Of a DNA stretch of 17,792 nt, positions 6,370-14,061 are shown one piece after another. Numbering within the stretch: position 1 is the stretch's first letter; each line of letters opens with the position of its first letter. The translations under genes were made by a program, and so were the position numbers. Where the stretch lies: contig JBBQBQ010000050.1 in assembly GCA_038317685.1 (NCBI GenBank), forward strand, positions 1 to 17,792, written 5' to 3'. The notes under the pieces are model-generated. The model saw only the letters and a list, made by a program, of their open reading frames with translations, did not search any database and was not told the DNA's origin. This stretch comes from JBBQBQ01 sp038317685. GTDB lineage: Bacteria; Desulfobacterota; Desulfuromonadia; Desulfuromonadales; DDH964.

Positions 6370-8637
6370 TTAGAGAGCGTTGGGATCAAGACGACAGACA
6401 AAATCGGCAGCGGTTTTTTGCGTAATCGGAAAGGCCAGGGCCGCAGCCCAGAGCCTTGCGGTTTCAGGGGCGACGGCAGCGCATTGCACAGTGGTGCCGA
6501 TACCGGCGGCACGCAAGCGACGGCGGGCCAGTTCGAACGCGGTGGCAGCATCGCCACTCTCCAGCCGACGGATAATGGCAGGATCGATGCCAAGCTTGCG
6601 TCCGTCCGGCAGCGTCCAGGGGAGATGAGCCAGACGAATGGCGAGCCAGGCGTCGTCGGGAGTGTCGGTTTTTCTGGGAGGGGACGGCGGACAAGGGTCT
6701 CTGACCCATTTGCCGGCATGGAGCGCCATGAGTGCCCGCGCCAGTTCCAGGGTCCGGTCAAGATCGATTCCGCCCGCCAACAGCCGGGCAAGATCGGCGG
6801 GCGCGGCAGCGGCTCGATATGCCGGCGTAAGGGGCAGGCGTCTCTGTCCGCGTTGCGAAGCCTCGATCAAGCGGCGTTGGACCAGGGCAATTGCATCGTC
6901 GATACCACTTCGGCCATGGAGAACAACATCCGGACGGGTTGAAAGCCGGGCCTTATCGCCGGTTCCGGTCTTGGCAAACTGCCCCCTCCCTTGCAACGGC
7001 AACCAGTGCCGACGCACGGCGCATGTCCAGTCGCGATTATTGCCGCTGACGTCGGTCTGCAAGGCAAAGGCAAGGGCCAAGCGAAACTCGGCGGAACCGT
7101 CGTCGGCAGCTTTGACCCAATCGGGACGCAGCGACGGAATCGGCCCAGCCCTGAAACCGCGACCGGTGACCATGATCCCTTCGACCTTCGCCAGTGCCAG
7201 CAAAACCGACTGCCAATCCGTCGAGCTCTCCGGGTGCTGTGTGACCGCAAAGAGGGCATCGCCCAGGGTGCGTTCCGCCTGCCGAAGCCGGGCCGGTGCA
7301 TTCTTGTCTCGCGCTTCCCGCCGCAATTGATGGAGCCAACGGTATTGGTCGAGATCGTCAAGGCACGAAAGTTGGGGCGATACCTTTTCTGGAACGCGAA
7401 AACGACCGAGGGGAACGGCTAGATTCGCTTGGCCATTTCGCTCAATGTAACCGTAGCGTTGAAATTCACTGATTCCTCGTGCAGTTCCAAGTCGCGCGAT
7501 GGAGCGGGCAAGATCTAGCGGCTCACTACTGGTTGCGTGGGTTCCAAGTTGCGCACGACCTTCGGCAAGGAGGCGTTGCAACTCGACCAGGGTCAACGGC
7601 TGCGACCAGAGCGGCATCCACTGTTCACCCCGTGCGTTTTCGTCGATATCGGCGGAACTCGCATATCCGGCACCTTGAGCGCTGACCGCAAACGGCGCCG
7701 CAGCTCGTGAAGACATGGTGTTTGACAGGCGACGTGTAGCATGGGCAGTGAAAAGAATCGAACCTTCGAGCATGAGGATGAAATCTGCGGGATTCAGCAA
7801 ACTGTCCCCCGATGAACCGGTCGAGCTATTGGCACCACCAGCCATGCCAGGTAAATACTGACCGACAGCGCTGCCGCTTTGACAACCCCAAATTGCTCCC
7901 CCCCATATTGCGCCTGAAAACCATTGACCTGTCAGATCACGAGCTTTTCCCACAGCACCCGCGAGATCAAACAACTCATCGAGTCTTTGCATGAAGTTAT
8001 TGGTGAAATCGAGGCGGCTATCATTCCCGCCAGTACCGAGTAAAGCAGGAAAGACCGGCTTCCCATTGTTATCAAGGACCATTGCGGCATCCATCCATAC
8101 CCGATGTGGCCCTCTCCAGTTCAGTCTGCAACGTGGGATGAAATCAATCTTCATTGTCTTGAACGATTTTTCTGCCTCTGCCACCCGTTTTTTATACTCG
8201 GGCGAATTTTTCATCGCCTCTTTCTGCCCCTTTGTCAAACCCTTTGCTTTAGTCTCGGATTTAATATCTCTGACGGCTTCGTCGGCCTTAGACAACTCGA
8301 CCAACAATGCTTGGGAGTCAGAAATGGCTGTTCGATAATTTAGGAAACGTGTTGCACGAGAGTTTATGATTGAGGTCAACCCCGGATCATTATTGTAGAA
8401 AAATCCCGAACCTTTGTTCCACGGGGAGACCAGCGGTGTCGGCTCATACGCCTCCAGAAAAAACGTCTCCAATTCGCCGCGATCCAGCTTGGTTGCCAGA
8501 CGAAATCGATCCCCTTCCCACCAACCCCGCGCTTGTGAATCCGCCTGTTCGGCGACCAGGCGCAGAATGCCGAGAGCCTTCAGATAATGGGCCAGGGGTG
8601 CGGGAGCGCAACCCTTTAACTCGTGAATGTGCATCAT
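6370..8637 (-). CDS. csx17: Csx17 (Cas8-like large subunit of type I-G)
   Basis: This 755-residue protein belongs to the Csx17 family (Cas8u2), the large subunit specific to the I-G (I-U) effector complex, thought to recognise the PAM and recruit Cas3. The N-terminus ELKGCAPAPLAHYLKALGIL is a clear family signature. A WWEGDRF motif follows near residue 39, and the length fits the family. The tandem ATG ATG at 8637/8634 overlaps the cas3 stop as ATGA, with a GAGGTGA site upstream, so the two genes are translationally coupled. csb1 follows 15 nt after its stop. No truncation or frameshift was seen. Confidence 0.93.
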   Translation of the reverse strand: MMHIHELKGCAPAPLAHYLKALGILRLVAEQADSQARGWWEGDRFRLATKLDRGELETFFLEAYEPTPLVSPWNKGSGFFYNNDPGLTSIINSRATRFLNYRTAISDSQALLVELSKADEAVRDIKSETKAKGLTKGQKEAMKNSPEYKKRVAEAEKSFKTMKIDFIPRCRLNWRGPHRVWMDAAMVLDNNGKPVFPALLGTGGNDSRLDFTNNFMQRLDELFDLAGAVGKARDLTGQWFSGAIWGGAIWGCQSGSAVGQYLPGMAGGANSSTGSSGDSLLNPADFILMLEGSILFTAHATRRLSNTMSSRAAAPFAVSAQGAGYASSADIDENARGEQWMPLWSQPLTLVELQRLLAEGRAQLGTHATSSEPLDLARSIARLGTARGISEFQRYGYIERNGQANLAVPLGRFRVPEKVSPQLSCLDDLDQYRWLHQLRREARDKNAPARLRQAERTLGDALFAVTQHPESSTDWQSVLLALAKVEGIMVTGRGFRAGPIPSLRPDWVKAADDGSAEFRLALAFALQTDVSGNNRDWTCAVRRHWLPLQGRGQFAKTGTGDKARLSTRPDVVLHGRSGIDDAIALVQRRLIEASQRGQRRLPLTPAYRAAAAPADLARLLAGGIDLDRTLELARALMALHAGKWVRDPCPPSPPRKTDTPDDAWLAIRLAHLPWTLPDGRKLGIDPAIIRRLESGDAATAFELARRRLRAAGIGTTVQCAAVAPETARLWAAALAFPITQKTAADFVCRLDPNAL

Positions 8638-11246
8638 GACGTCACCTCAGCCTTGAGCAGTTCATCATTCATGACTGCCATTGAAGCGCGTTGATCAGCT
8701 GCCCGCATGATCGCCTCAAACCAGGCCAGTTCGAATGGCCCGTAAATCGACAACAGCAACAGAACCCGCTCTGTCCACCCTTGCCCGGTTTTGGGATTGA
8801 GTCCGGCGGCGGCGGGAATCAAATCGAGAATGCTCTCCGGCAACTGCGCCGTTGTGCCATTTACGGTGTAGAGAAACAGATCTGGCAACGTTTCGCCGTC
8901 CCGAATCCCACGAATGCGCAAGATTGTGTCTGCTGCTTTTTGGTCCGCCGAACATGCATGCCAGGCCAGCCTCACCTTGCCGTGATGAGCGCACACCAGA
9001 TAGAGAAGCAGATTGAAGTGCTCGGCGGAGAGGGCAAGTATCTCCTTTTCAATGGCCGTCGACGGTATTGGCGATGCTACCCGCTCGCTCGGCTTCATCC
9101 CGGCAGTGGTCAAGAATTCACGCCATGGGCCAAGAAGAGCAGGGTGATCGGGATTGTGTCGCTGCAACACGGCAAAGAGAGCCAGCACGCTCGCCAGTTC
9201 GTGCCGGAAACCACGCCGACCACCGTTGCGCGACCAGGCATTTTTAGGAGCCTTGGCCAGATCGACCCGGTCGGGCCGATTGTCGCCGACAATCTGCTTT
9301 TGGAAGACAGCATACGACTTGCCGATGTCGTGCAAACGCCCGGCAAGGTCAAAGAGCCCGGCATACTCCACGGCAAGGGATTGAGTCATGGTCCTCGCCA
9401 GTTTGCCGACTTCACGCCCGTGGGTCGCTATGGTCTGCCAATCATCCGCCTTACTCAGCGACTCGTCGTCTTGCCCGGCATCGGCCTTCTCGGCATCTTT
9501 TGGCGCAACCGACGCAACCGGCCTGACCGGAGCGGAAGATTTATCGTCCCACCCTGTCTTCTCGTCGTATCCTCCGCATTTCGCATCGACCAGCAGCGTC
9601 TGTCCGGGATAAAAATCGCGTGCCTCGGCCTTGCGCCATGAACCCTCCAGCCAATCCCAGACCCAGGCACGTTTTCCTTTCTCCAGCCTGGAACCCTTGC
9701 CGCATAACCAGTTTCTGGCGGCAAAGAACGGCACGGCACAAAGAGCCTCGCGGGTCGGACGCAATTCTTCTGGAGGTTCGGTCTTTTCCGCTATCTCCAC
9801 CCAGAAGACCTGAAGATCGCGCTCGTCGCCGCAGCGAATGAAGCGGCTGATGTCGATATCGGCACCGGAGAGGTCGGGGGTGGTATCAAACAATTCATCA
9901 AGTTCGTGGCGCAACAGCAGGTGGGTCAATTCGAAGGGATAGAGTCGGGGGAGGAGTTCGGCGTATTGCTCTTCGAATGCTTCAAGAGACTTTGGCGCCA
10001 CATCGGCAAGACAGGCCAGGGCTTCACGGGCGGAGTTGATCGCGTCAATCGCATAAGGCGCAGCCCCCTTATCGTCCTTGGGTCTGGTATCGACGACAAT
10101 GACCGATGCCGTTCCTCCCCAGCGGGCGCAGCGACCAAAGCGCTGCACCAGACTGGCCCACGGAGCCAGTTCGGTAATGAGCAGGCAGGCGGAGAGATCG
10201 ACTCCGGCCTCCACGACTTGGGTGGCGACGATAATGCGGTCAATATCCGGAGTGCAGGCAGTCTTGTTCAGAAATTCCGTGCGCCATCCGGCACGTTCCG
10301 CAGGGCGAAACCGGCTGTGAACCAGCCGAAGGTCCGTCTGTTTCAATGACTTGTCCTTTACCAGCGTTGTGAAGACCTCTACGGCGGTCTTGACCGTGTT
10401 AACTACCACCAAGGTCGGCCCGCTCCGGTGTCTCTCGACAGCGTTGTGCTCTTTTGCCACCAAAGCCGCAATCGCCTTCGCATCCTTGACAACGTCCAGT
10501 CGGCACGGTTTTGCGACGTCATCCCAGAGGTGGCCGACACGTCCATGTTGCGGGATCACCGACAAAGGTAAGTCGCTGGTCAGTCGCTCCGTATCCGGAC
10601 TTTTTTTGAGCCAGGCAGGTTGCAGTGTCGCGCTCATCCACCAGGTGTGGCAGGGCCGTGTGGCCCAACATTCTTCCTCGTCGTCATCTCGAAACGCCTG
10701 CAATTGTGCTGATGTTGACAACCCGACATCCATCAACTGAACCTCGTCCATCACCCAGAGCGCATCATGGTTGAGTAAACCGAATTCCATCGGCCAACGA
10801 GCGCGCGCCGCTCCATAACCGCGATTCAGGGCTCTGGAGAGGAGCATGTCCTGAGTACCGATCAGCACTGCGCACTCCTCCGGATAGAGCTGCCAATCGC
10901 CGCTGTCCGCACCGCCCATCAGCAGATGAACACCAACCTTTCCCGCATGTGACTCGCCAGTCCAAAGCAGCCCCAATGAATCCAAAGCCGAGCGCACTTC
11001 GCTTTCGGTCTGTTCGACCAGCACCCGCATGGGCAGGCACCAAACCAGTCGGCGCGGCCATTGGTCATTCCCTCGCCGCAACCGGTGCCAAAACCAGGCC
11101 GCAAGTATCCCCTGCGTCTTACCGAAACCAGTCGGGATTCGAATAAGCCGGTTGCTGCAATCGTCCTCGGCTGCCAAATCGGCCTGCCACCCATGAGGTG
11201 ACGAATGCCCCGTCAGCCTCTGAAAAAAATCACGATATGGTCCCAT
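8634..11246 (-). CDS. cas3: Cas3 helicase-nuclease with helicase-HD domain order (Cas3u type)
   Basis: This 870-residue protein is the target-shredding enzyme of the system. A superfamily 2 helicase comes first: Walker A PTGFGKT (38-44), the DEVQ box (167-170), SAT (205-207) and motif VI QRFGRCAR (368-375). The HD nuclease follows at the C-terminus, with candidate metal ligands H609, H639-D640 in the RLHDIGK motif, H682 and H754-H755. This order is the reverse of the usual HD-helicase Cas3 and is characteristic of type I-G (I-U). The ATG at 11246 has AAAGGAG with a 6-nt spacer. It is the first gene of the interference operon and overlaps csx17. All motifs appear intact, so enzymatic activity is expected. 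Confidence 0.96.
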   Translation of the reverse strand: MGPYRDFFQRLTGHSSPHGWQADLAAEDDCSNRLIRIPTGFGKTQGILAAWFWHRLRRGNDQWPRRLVWCLPMRVLVEQTESEVRSALDSLGLLWTGESHAGKVGVHLLMGGADSGDWQLYPEECAVLIGTQDMLLSRALNRGYGAARARWPMEFGLLNHDALWVMDEVQLMDVGLSTSAQLQAFRDDDEEECWATRPCHTWWMSATLQPAWLKKSPDTERLTSDLPLSVIPQHGRVGHLWDDVAKPCRLDVVKDAKAIAALVAKEHNAVERHRSGPTLVVVNTVKTAVEVFTTLVKDKSLKQTDLRLVHSRFRPAERAGWRTEFLNKTACTPDIDRIIVATQVVEAGVDLSACLLITELAPWASLVQRFGRCARWGGTASVIVVDTRPKDDKGAAPYAIDAINSAREALACLADVAPKSLEAFEEQYAELLPRLYPFELTHLLLRHELDELFDTTPDLSGADIDISRFIRCGDERDLQVFWVEIAEKTEPPEELRPTREALCAVPFFAARNWLCGKGSRLEKGKRAWVWDWLEGSWRKAEARDFYPGQTLLVDAKCGGYDEKTGWDDKSSAPVRPVASVAPKDAEKADAGQDDESLSKADDWQTIATHGREVGKLARTMTQSLAVEYAGLFDLAGRLHDIGKSYAVFQKQIVGDNRPDRVDLAKAPKNAWSRNGGRRGFRHELASVLALFAVLQRHNPDHPALLGPWREFLTTAGMKPSERVASPIPSTAIEKEILALSAEHFNLLLYLVCAHHGKVRLAWHACSADQKAADTILRIRGIRDGETLPDLFLYTVNGTTAQLPESILDLIPAAAGLNPKTGQGWTERVLLLLSIYGPFELAWFEAIMRAADQRASMAVMNDELLKAEVTS

Positions 11247-11299
11247 GCAAGACTCCTTTCAAACCGGCCCACTGATCCATTCCCGTCTCCCTTGCCCCG

Positions 11300-11338
11300 C
11301 CCCCCAAACCCTACCCGCCAACAATGACACAATACGTC
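11300..11338 (-). promoter_or_regulatory. Conserved promoter/operator-like element upstream of cas3
   Basis: On the minus strand, GACGTATTGTGTCA (11325-11338) is followed 7 nt later by CGGGTAGG and a G-rich tract. The same arrangement, with the same spacing, lies upstream of the small gene at 11387-11647. The copy sits about 55-90 nt before the cas3 start, so it could be a promoter core or regulator site for the cas3-csx17-csb1-csb2 operon. No textbook sigma70 -35/-10 pair is evident in it. Confidence 0.5.
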
Positions 11339-11386
11339 GCAACCTGAAATTATTTTCATCCCTCCCACCCAAGGACGAGGTTTCCA

Positions 11387-11647
11387 TTACCGGCGGGATT
11401 TTCCATCGACCGGCCCCAGCTCCCAATCCTGGGCAATCGTCATCCCCGGCAGATAACCCCGGGCCTCCGCCATCCCGCCCCGGTCCAGCCCCTTGGCAAA
11501 GTGGATGCCCTCCCCGTAGAGTTCGTAGCTCGTCCCATCGTCGAAGACGAGGATGACCATGTTTCTGGGCAGCCGGTCCCATTTCTTGGCGACGACACCG
11601 ACAATGCGCTTTCCAAGGATCTCCTGGATATGGTCGTTCATCGACAT
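11387..11647 (-). CDS. Small protein of unknown function upstream of cas3
   Basis: This predicted 86-residue protein begins MSMNDHIQEILGKRIVGVV. The ATG at 11647 is preferred over longer starts because AAGGAG lies 6 nt upstream. The sequence suggests a small alpha/beta fold: an N-terminal helix, then strands (NMVILVFDDGTSYELYG), then GIHFAKGLDRGG and a C-terminal tail ending DGKSRR. It has no signal peptide, membrane segment or cysteine. It resembles short uncharacterised proteins I recall from Geobacter-like genomes with a 'DDGT.YELY' core, but no function is known. It is transcribed toward cas3, 140 nt upstream of it, from an upstream element almost identical to the cas3 one, so it may be co-regulated with the CRISPR locus. 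It may also simply be a housekeeping small gene. Confidence 0.7.
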   Translation of the reverse strand: MSMNDHIQEILGKRIVGVVAKKWDRLPRNMVILVFDDGTSYELYGEGIHFAKGLDRGGMAEARGYLPGMTIAQDWELGPVDGKSRR

Positions 11648-11679
11648 GGCGTGCTCCTTCGCCTCCTCCCCCGCCCTCC

Positions 11680-11718
11680 CGCGAAATCCTACCCGGGCCG
11701 CGTGACACAATACGTCAC
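11680..11718 (-). promoter_or_regulatory. Second copy of the shared promoter/operator-like element, with a dyad
   Basis: GACGTATTGTGTCA on the minus strand (11703-11716) lies 7 nt before CGGGTAGG, as in the copy upstream of cas3. In this copy the core is a 17-bp dyad, GTGAC-N7-GTCAC (11702-11718), suited to a dimeric regulator. It lies about 31-71 nt upstream of the small gene's start, directly after the strong terminator. Confidence 0.5.
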
Positions 11719-11723
11719 ACCCC

Positions 11724-11771
11724 CAGCAACAAAAACGCCCCGCGAAACTTCGCGGGGCGTTTTTGTTGCTG
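11724..11771. terminator. Strong bidirectional Rho-independent terminator
   Basis: Two 23-nt arms (11724-11746 and 11749-11771) are perfectly complementary around a minimal loop. The GC-rich inner stem ACGCCCCGCGAA is flanked by A5 on one side and T5 on the other, so it terminates in both directions. It ends livK transcription (stop codon at 11790) and insulates the small gene and cas operon from the transporter cluster. Confidence 0.93.
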
Positions 11772-11789
11772 CTGCGGATCGATACCCGG

Positions 11790-12944
11790 TTACTTGGCCA
11801 TCACGAACTTGCCGTCCTTGACCTGCACCATCACCATCGAATCGACGCCGAGACCGTTGTGGTCCTCGGGGGTGAGGTTGTAGATGCCGGAGACACCGAC
11901 GTAGCCCTTGGTCTCCTCGATCGCCTTGCGTAGCGCCTCGGGGTCGGTGCCGACCTTCTTCATGGCGCCCGCGACGATCATGATGGCGTCCCAGGCGTAG
12001 CCGGAGTGGGTGTTGATCGGGAACTGCTTGTCGTACCCCTTCTCCTTGTAGAGCTTGATGAATTCCAGAATCACCGCCTTCTGCGGGTCGCTGTCCGGCA
12101 GTTGGTCGGCGACCATCAGCTTGGTGGCGGGCATACGGTCCCCTTCGCTGGCTTTCCCGGCCAGTTCGATGTACTTGGGATCGGGGAGGCCGTGGCATTG
12201 GAAGAGGGGGAGATCGATGCCGAGCTGGACCTTGTTCTTGGCGACGATGGAGCCGGCCGGTCCGATCGTCCAGGAGATCAGGGCCTGGGGTTTGAGATTC
12301 TTGACCTTGGTCAGCTGGGCGGTGATGTCGGTGTCGCGAGTGCCGAAAGACTCCTCGCCGAGGATTTCGATGCCGTACTGGGGAGCAAGCTTGTGCATCC
12401 AGTTGGAGCCGTCCTTGCCGAAGCCGTCGGCGGCGGTGAGGAGCGCGACCTTGGTCAGCCCCTTCTCCTTCAGATAGATGAAGAGGCGCTCAACGGCGGT
12501 GCTGGAGCGCTGAGGCGACTTGAAGACCCAGTCGAAGGGGCCGAACTTTTCACCCCCCATGATCACCGGATCGCCGCCGACGGTCATGACGATCGGGGTC
12601 TTCCCTTCGTGGACGATCTTCTTGACGTTCATCCCGGTGTCGGTCAGGGTCGGTCCGATGATCGCCGCGACATGGTCCTTGTAGATGAACTTCTTGGCGA
12701 TGTTCGCGGTTTTGGCCGGATCGGCCTCGGTGTCGCCGATCTCCAGCTCCAACTGGCGGCCGTTGATGCCGCCTTCGGCGTTGATCTTGGCGACGACCAT
12801 CTCGGCGACCAGTTTGGTCGGGGTGCCGATAAAGGCCGCCCGCCCCGAAAGGTCGAAGAAAGCCCCGAGCTTGATCGGCTCGGCGGCCAGCGCCGGGCCG
12901 GCCATGAGCATCAGACCCGCCATTACTGCCAGCATTCTTTTCAT
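11790..12944 (-). CDS. livK: Branched-chain amino acid ABC transporter, periplasmic binding protein (LivK-like)
   Basis: This 384-residue protein begins with a Sec signal peptide (MKRMLAVMAGLMLMAGPALA, cleavage likely before AEPIKLG). It continues as a type I periplasmic binding protein of the Leu/Ile/Val family: KLGAFFDLSGRAAFIG at the start of the first lobe, then VVAKINAEGGINGR, IIGPTLTDTG and LTAADGFGKDG. It has no lipobox cysteine, so it should be soluble in the periplasm and deliver ligand to the membrane components. The ATG at 12944 has AAGGAGGT 8 nt upstream. A very strong terminator follows its stop. It is separated from livMGF by the plus-strand glycosyltransferase gene, so it must have its own promoter. 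The ligand could be a branched-chain amino acid or, given the nearby CoA ligase, an aromatic or other carboxylate. Confidence 0.94.
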   Translation of the reverse strand: MKRMLAVMAGLMLMAGPALAAEPIKLGAFFDLSGRAAFIGTPTKLVAEMVVAKINAEGGINGRQLELEIGDTEADPAKTANIAKKFIYKDHVAAIIGPTLTDTGMNVKKIVHEGKTPIVMTVGGDPVIMGGEKFGPFDWVFKSPQRSSTAVERLFIYLKEKGLTKVALLTAADGFGKDGSNWMHKLAPQYGIEILGEESFGTRDTDITAQLTKVKNLKPQALISWTIGPAGSIVAKNKVQLGIDLPLFQCHGLPDPKYIELAGKASEGDRMPATKLMVADQLPDSDPQKAVILEFIKLYKEKGYDKQFPINTHSGYAWDAIMIVAGAMKKVGTDPEALRKAIEETKGYVGVSGIYNLTPEDHNGLGVDSMVMVQVKDGKFVMAK

Positions 12945-13089
12945 CCGTTGCTACCTCCTTGGTGAATTCATGGGCCTTCGGAAATAATTCCGGTCAATTC
13001 TTCTCTGAAACCGCCCCAAAAGGCAATGGAAAAGGGAATCTTCGCTGATCTTCCGCTCCCTTTGAGAGCGAGCCGGTGCGGGTTGCGGC

Positions 13090-13119
13090 TTGACAGCGGG
13101 CGCTCCCCCTCGCTAAGCT
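13090..13119 (+). promoter_or_regulatory. Possible promoter for the GT11 gene
   Basis: TTGACA (13090-13095) is a perfect -35 box. The best -10 match is TAAGCT (13114-13119) after 18 bp, which is weak. It lies about 70 nt upstream of the GTG start of the glycosyltransferase gene. The 12945-13191 gap should also hold the divergent livK promoter; TTGACC near 12990 on the minus strand is the only -35-like box noted there, with no good -10. Confidence 0.35.
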
Positions 13120-13191
13120 GGCCGGCAACTTCCCCCCAGGAGCGCCGCCCGTGCCCGTCAATGACCCCCCAGCCCATCTCCGGAGCACCGC

Positions 13192-14031
13192 GTGATCCGC
13201 ATCTTCCTGCGCGGGCGCGCCGGCAACCAGCTCTTTCAGTACGCCGCGGGCCGCGCCCTGGCGCACCGGCACGGCGTCAGCCTCGGTCTTGACATCTCCG
13301 GCTACGGCCCCGGCTCCCGGCGCTGCATCCTGCGGCGCCTGCCGATCGCAGCCAAGACCCTGAACCCCCTGCCGGCGTGGCTGTGCCGCGGGGTGACCGG
13401 CCAGTGGCCCTGGCACTACTCCCGGCAGCCGGTCTACCGGGAAGCGGGGCACCGCTTCGATCCGGCCTTTCGGGACCTTCCCGCCGCCTGCACCCTCTTC
13501 GGCTGGTTCCAGAGTGAGAAGTATTTCCAGCCGATCGCGGAACTCATCCACCAGGAATTCTCTCTTGACGGGCTTCCCCTCGATCCCGCGACCCGCGAAA
13601 TGGAACGCCGGATCGGGGATGCCGACGCCGTCGCCCTGCATATCCGCCGGGCCGACTATCTGGGGCAGCCCTTTTACGAAGTCTGTACCCCCCGTTATTA
13701 CCAAAATGCCATGCGGCATGTCGGAGAACGGGTGGCCGATCCCCATTTCTTCATCTTTTCGGATGACCCGGACTGGTGCCGGGAACATTTCCGGGGGCCG
13801 ACCTTTACCCTGGTCGACCTCCCCGCCTCGCAGCAGGACCCCCTCAACGATCTGCGGCTGATGACCCTGTGCCGCCACAACATCATCGCCAACAGCAGCT
13901 ATTCCTGGTGGGGGGCCTGGCTGAACCGGAATCCGGAGCGGGTGGTGGTTGCCCCAAAGATCTGGTTCAACCGGGCCGACGCGGTCCTCGCCGACAAGCT
14001 GTGCGCCGGCTGGGCCTCCGTCCCGATCTGA
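13192..14031 (+). CDS. Glycosyltransferase family 11, alpha-1,2-fucosyltransferase-like
   Basis: This 279-residue protein has the three conserved regions of GT11 enzymes, which transfer fucose from GDP-fucose to galactose in an alpha-1,2 linkage. The N-terminal RAGNQLFQYAAGRALA is at 9-24, HIRRADYL at 150-157 (the HxRRxDY donor-binding motif), FSDDPDW at 189-195, and IIANSSYSWWGAWLN at 231-245. No signal peptide or membrane segment is seen, so it should act in the cytoplasm, probably in surface polysaccharide or O-antigen synthesis. The GTG start at 13192 has GGAG 6 nt upstream. It lies alone on the plus strand between livK and the livF-paaK gene, without other polysaccharide genes in view, which suggests an insertion or transferred gene. 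The usual GG..GNQLFQYA start is RGRAGNQLFQYA here. The exact acceptor is unknown. Confidence 0.92.
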   Translation: MIRIFLRGRAGNQLFQYAAGRALAHRHGVSLGLDISGYGPGSRRCILRRLPIAAKTLNPLPAWLCRGVTGQWPWHYSRQPVYREAGHRFDPAFRDLPAACTLFGWFQSEKYFQPIAELIHQEFSLDGLPLDPATREMERRIGDADAVALHIRRADYLGQPFYEVCTPRYYQNAMRHVGERVADPHFFIFSDDPDWCREHFRGPTFTLVDLPASQQDPLNDLRLMTLCRHNIIANSSYSWWGAWLNRNPERVVVAPKIWFNRADAVLADKLCAGWASVPI

Positions 14032-14061
14032 GCCGCGGCCCGCCGGAAGGCTTCATCAGTC

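Noticed and set aside
615..11352. The decamer CCTGAAATTA shared by the CRISPR leader (615-624) and the cas3 upstream region (11343-11352)
   Set aside because: One 10-base match in this length could be chance, and no promoter element could be placed around it.
12006..13878. Long antisense frames opposite livK (12006-12965) and the GT11 gene (12994-13878)
   Set aside because: Both are shadows of well-supported genes, with no family features or ribosome-binding sites.
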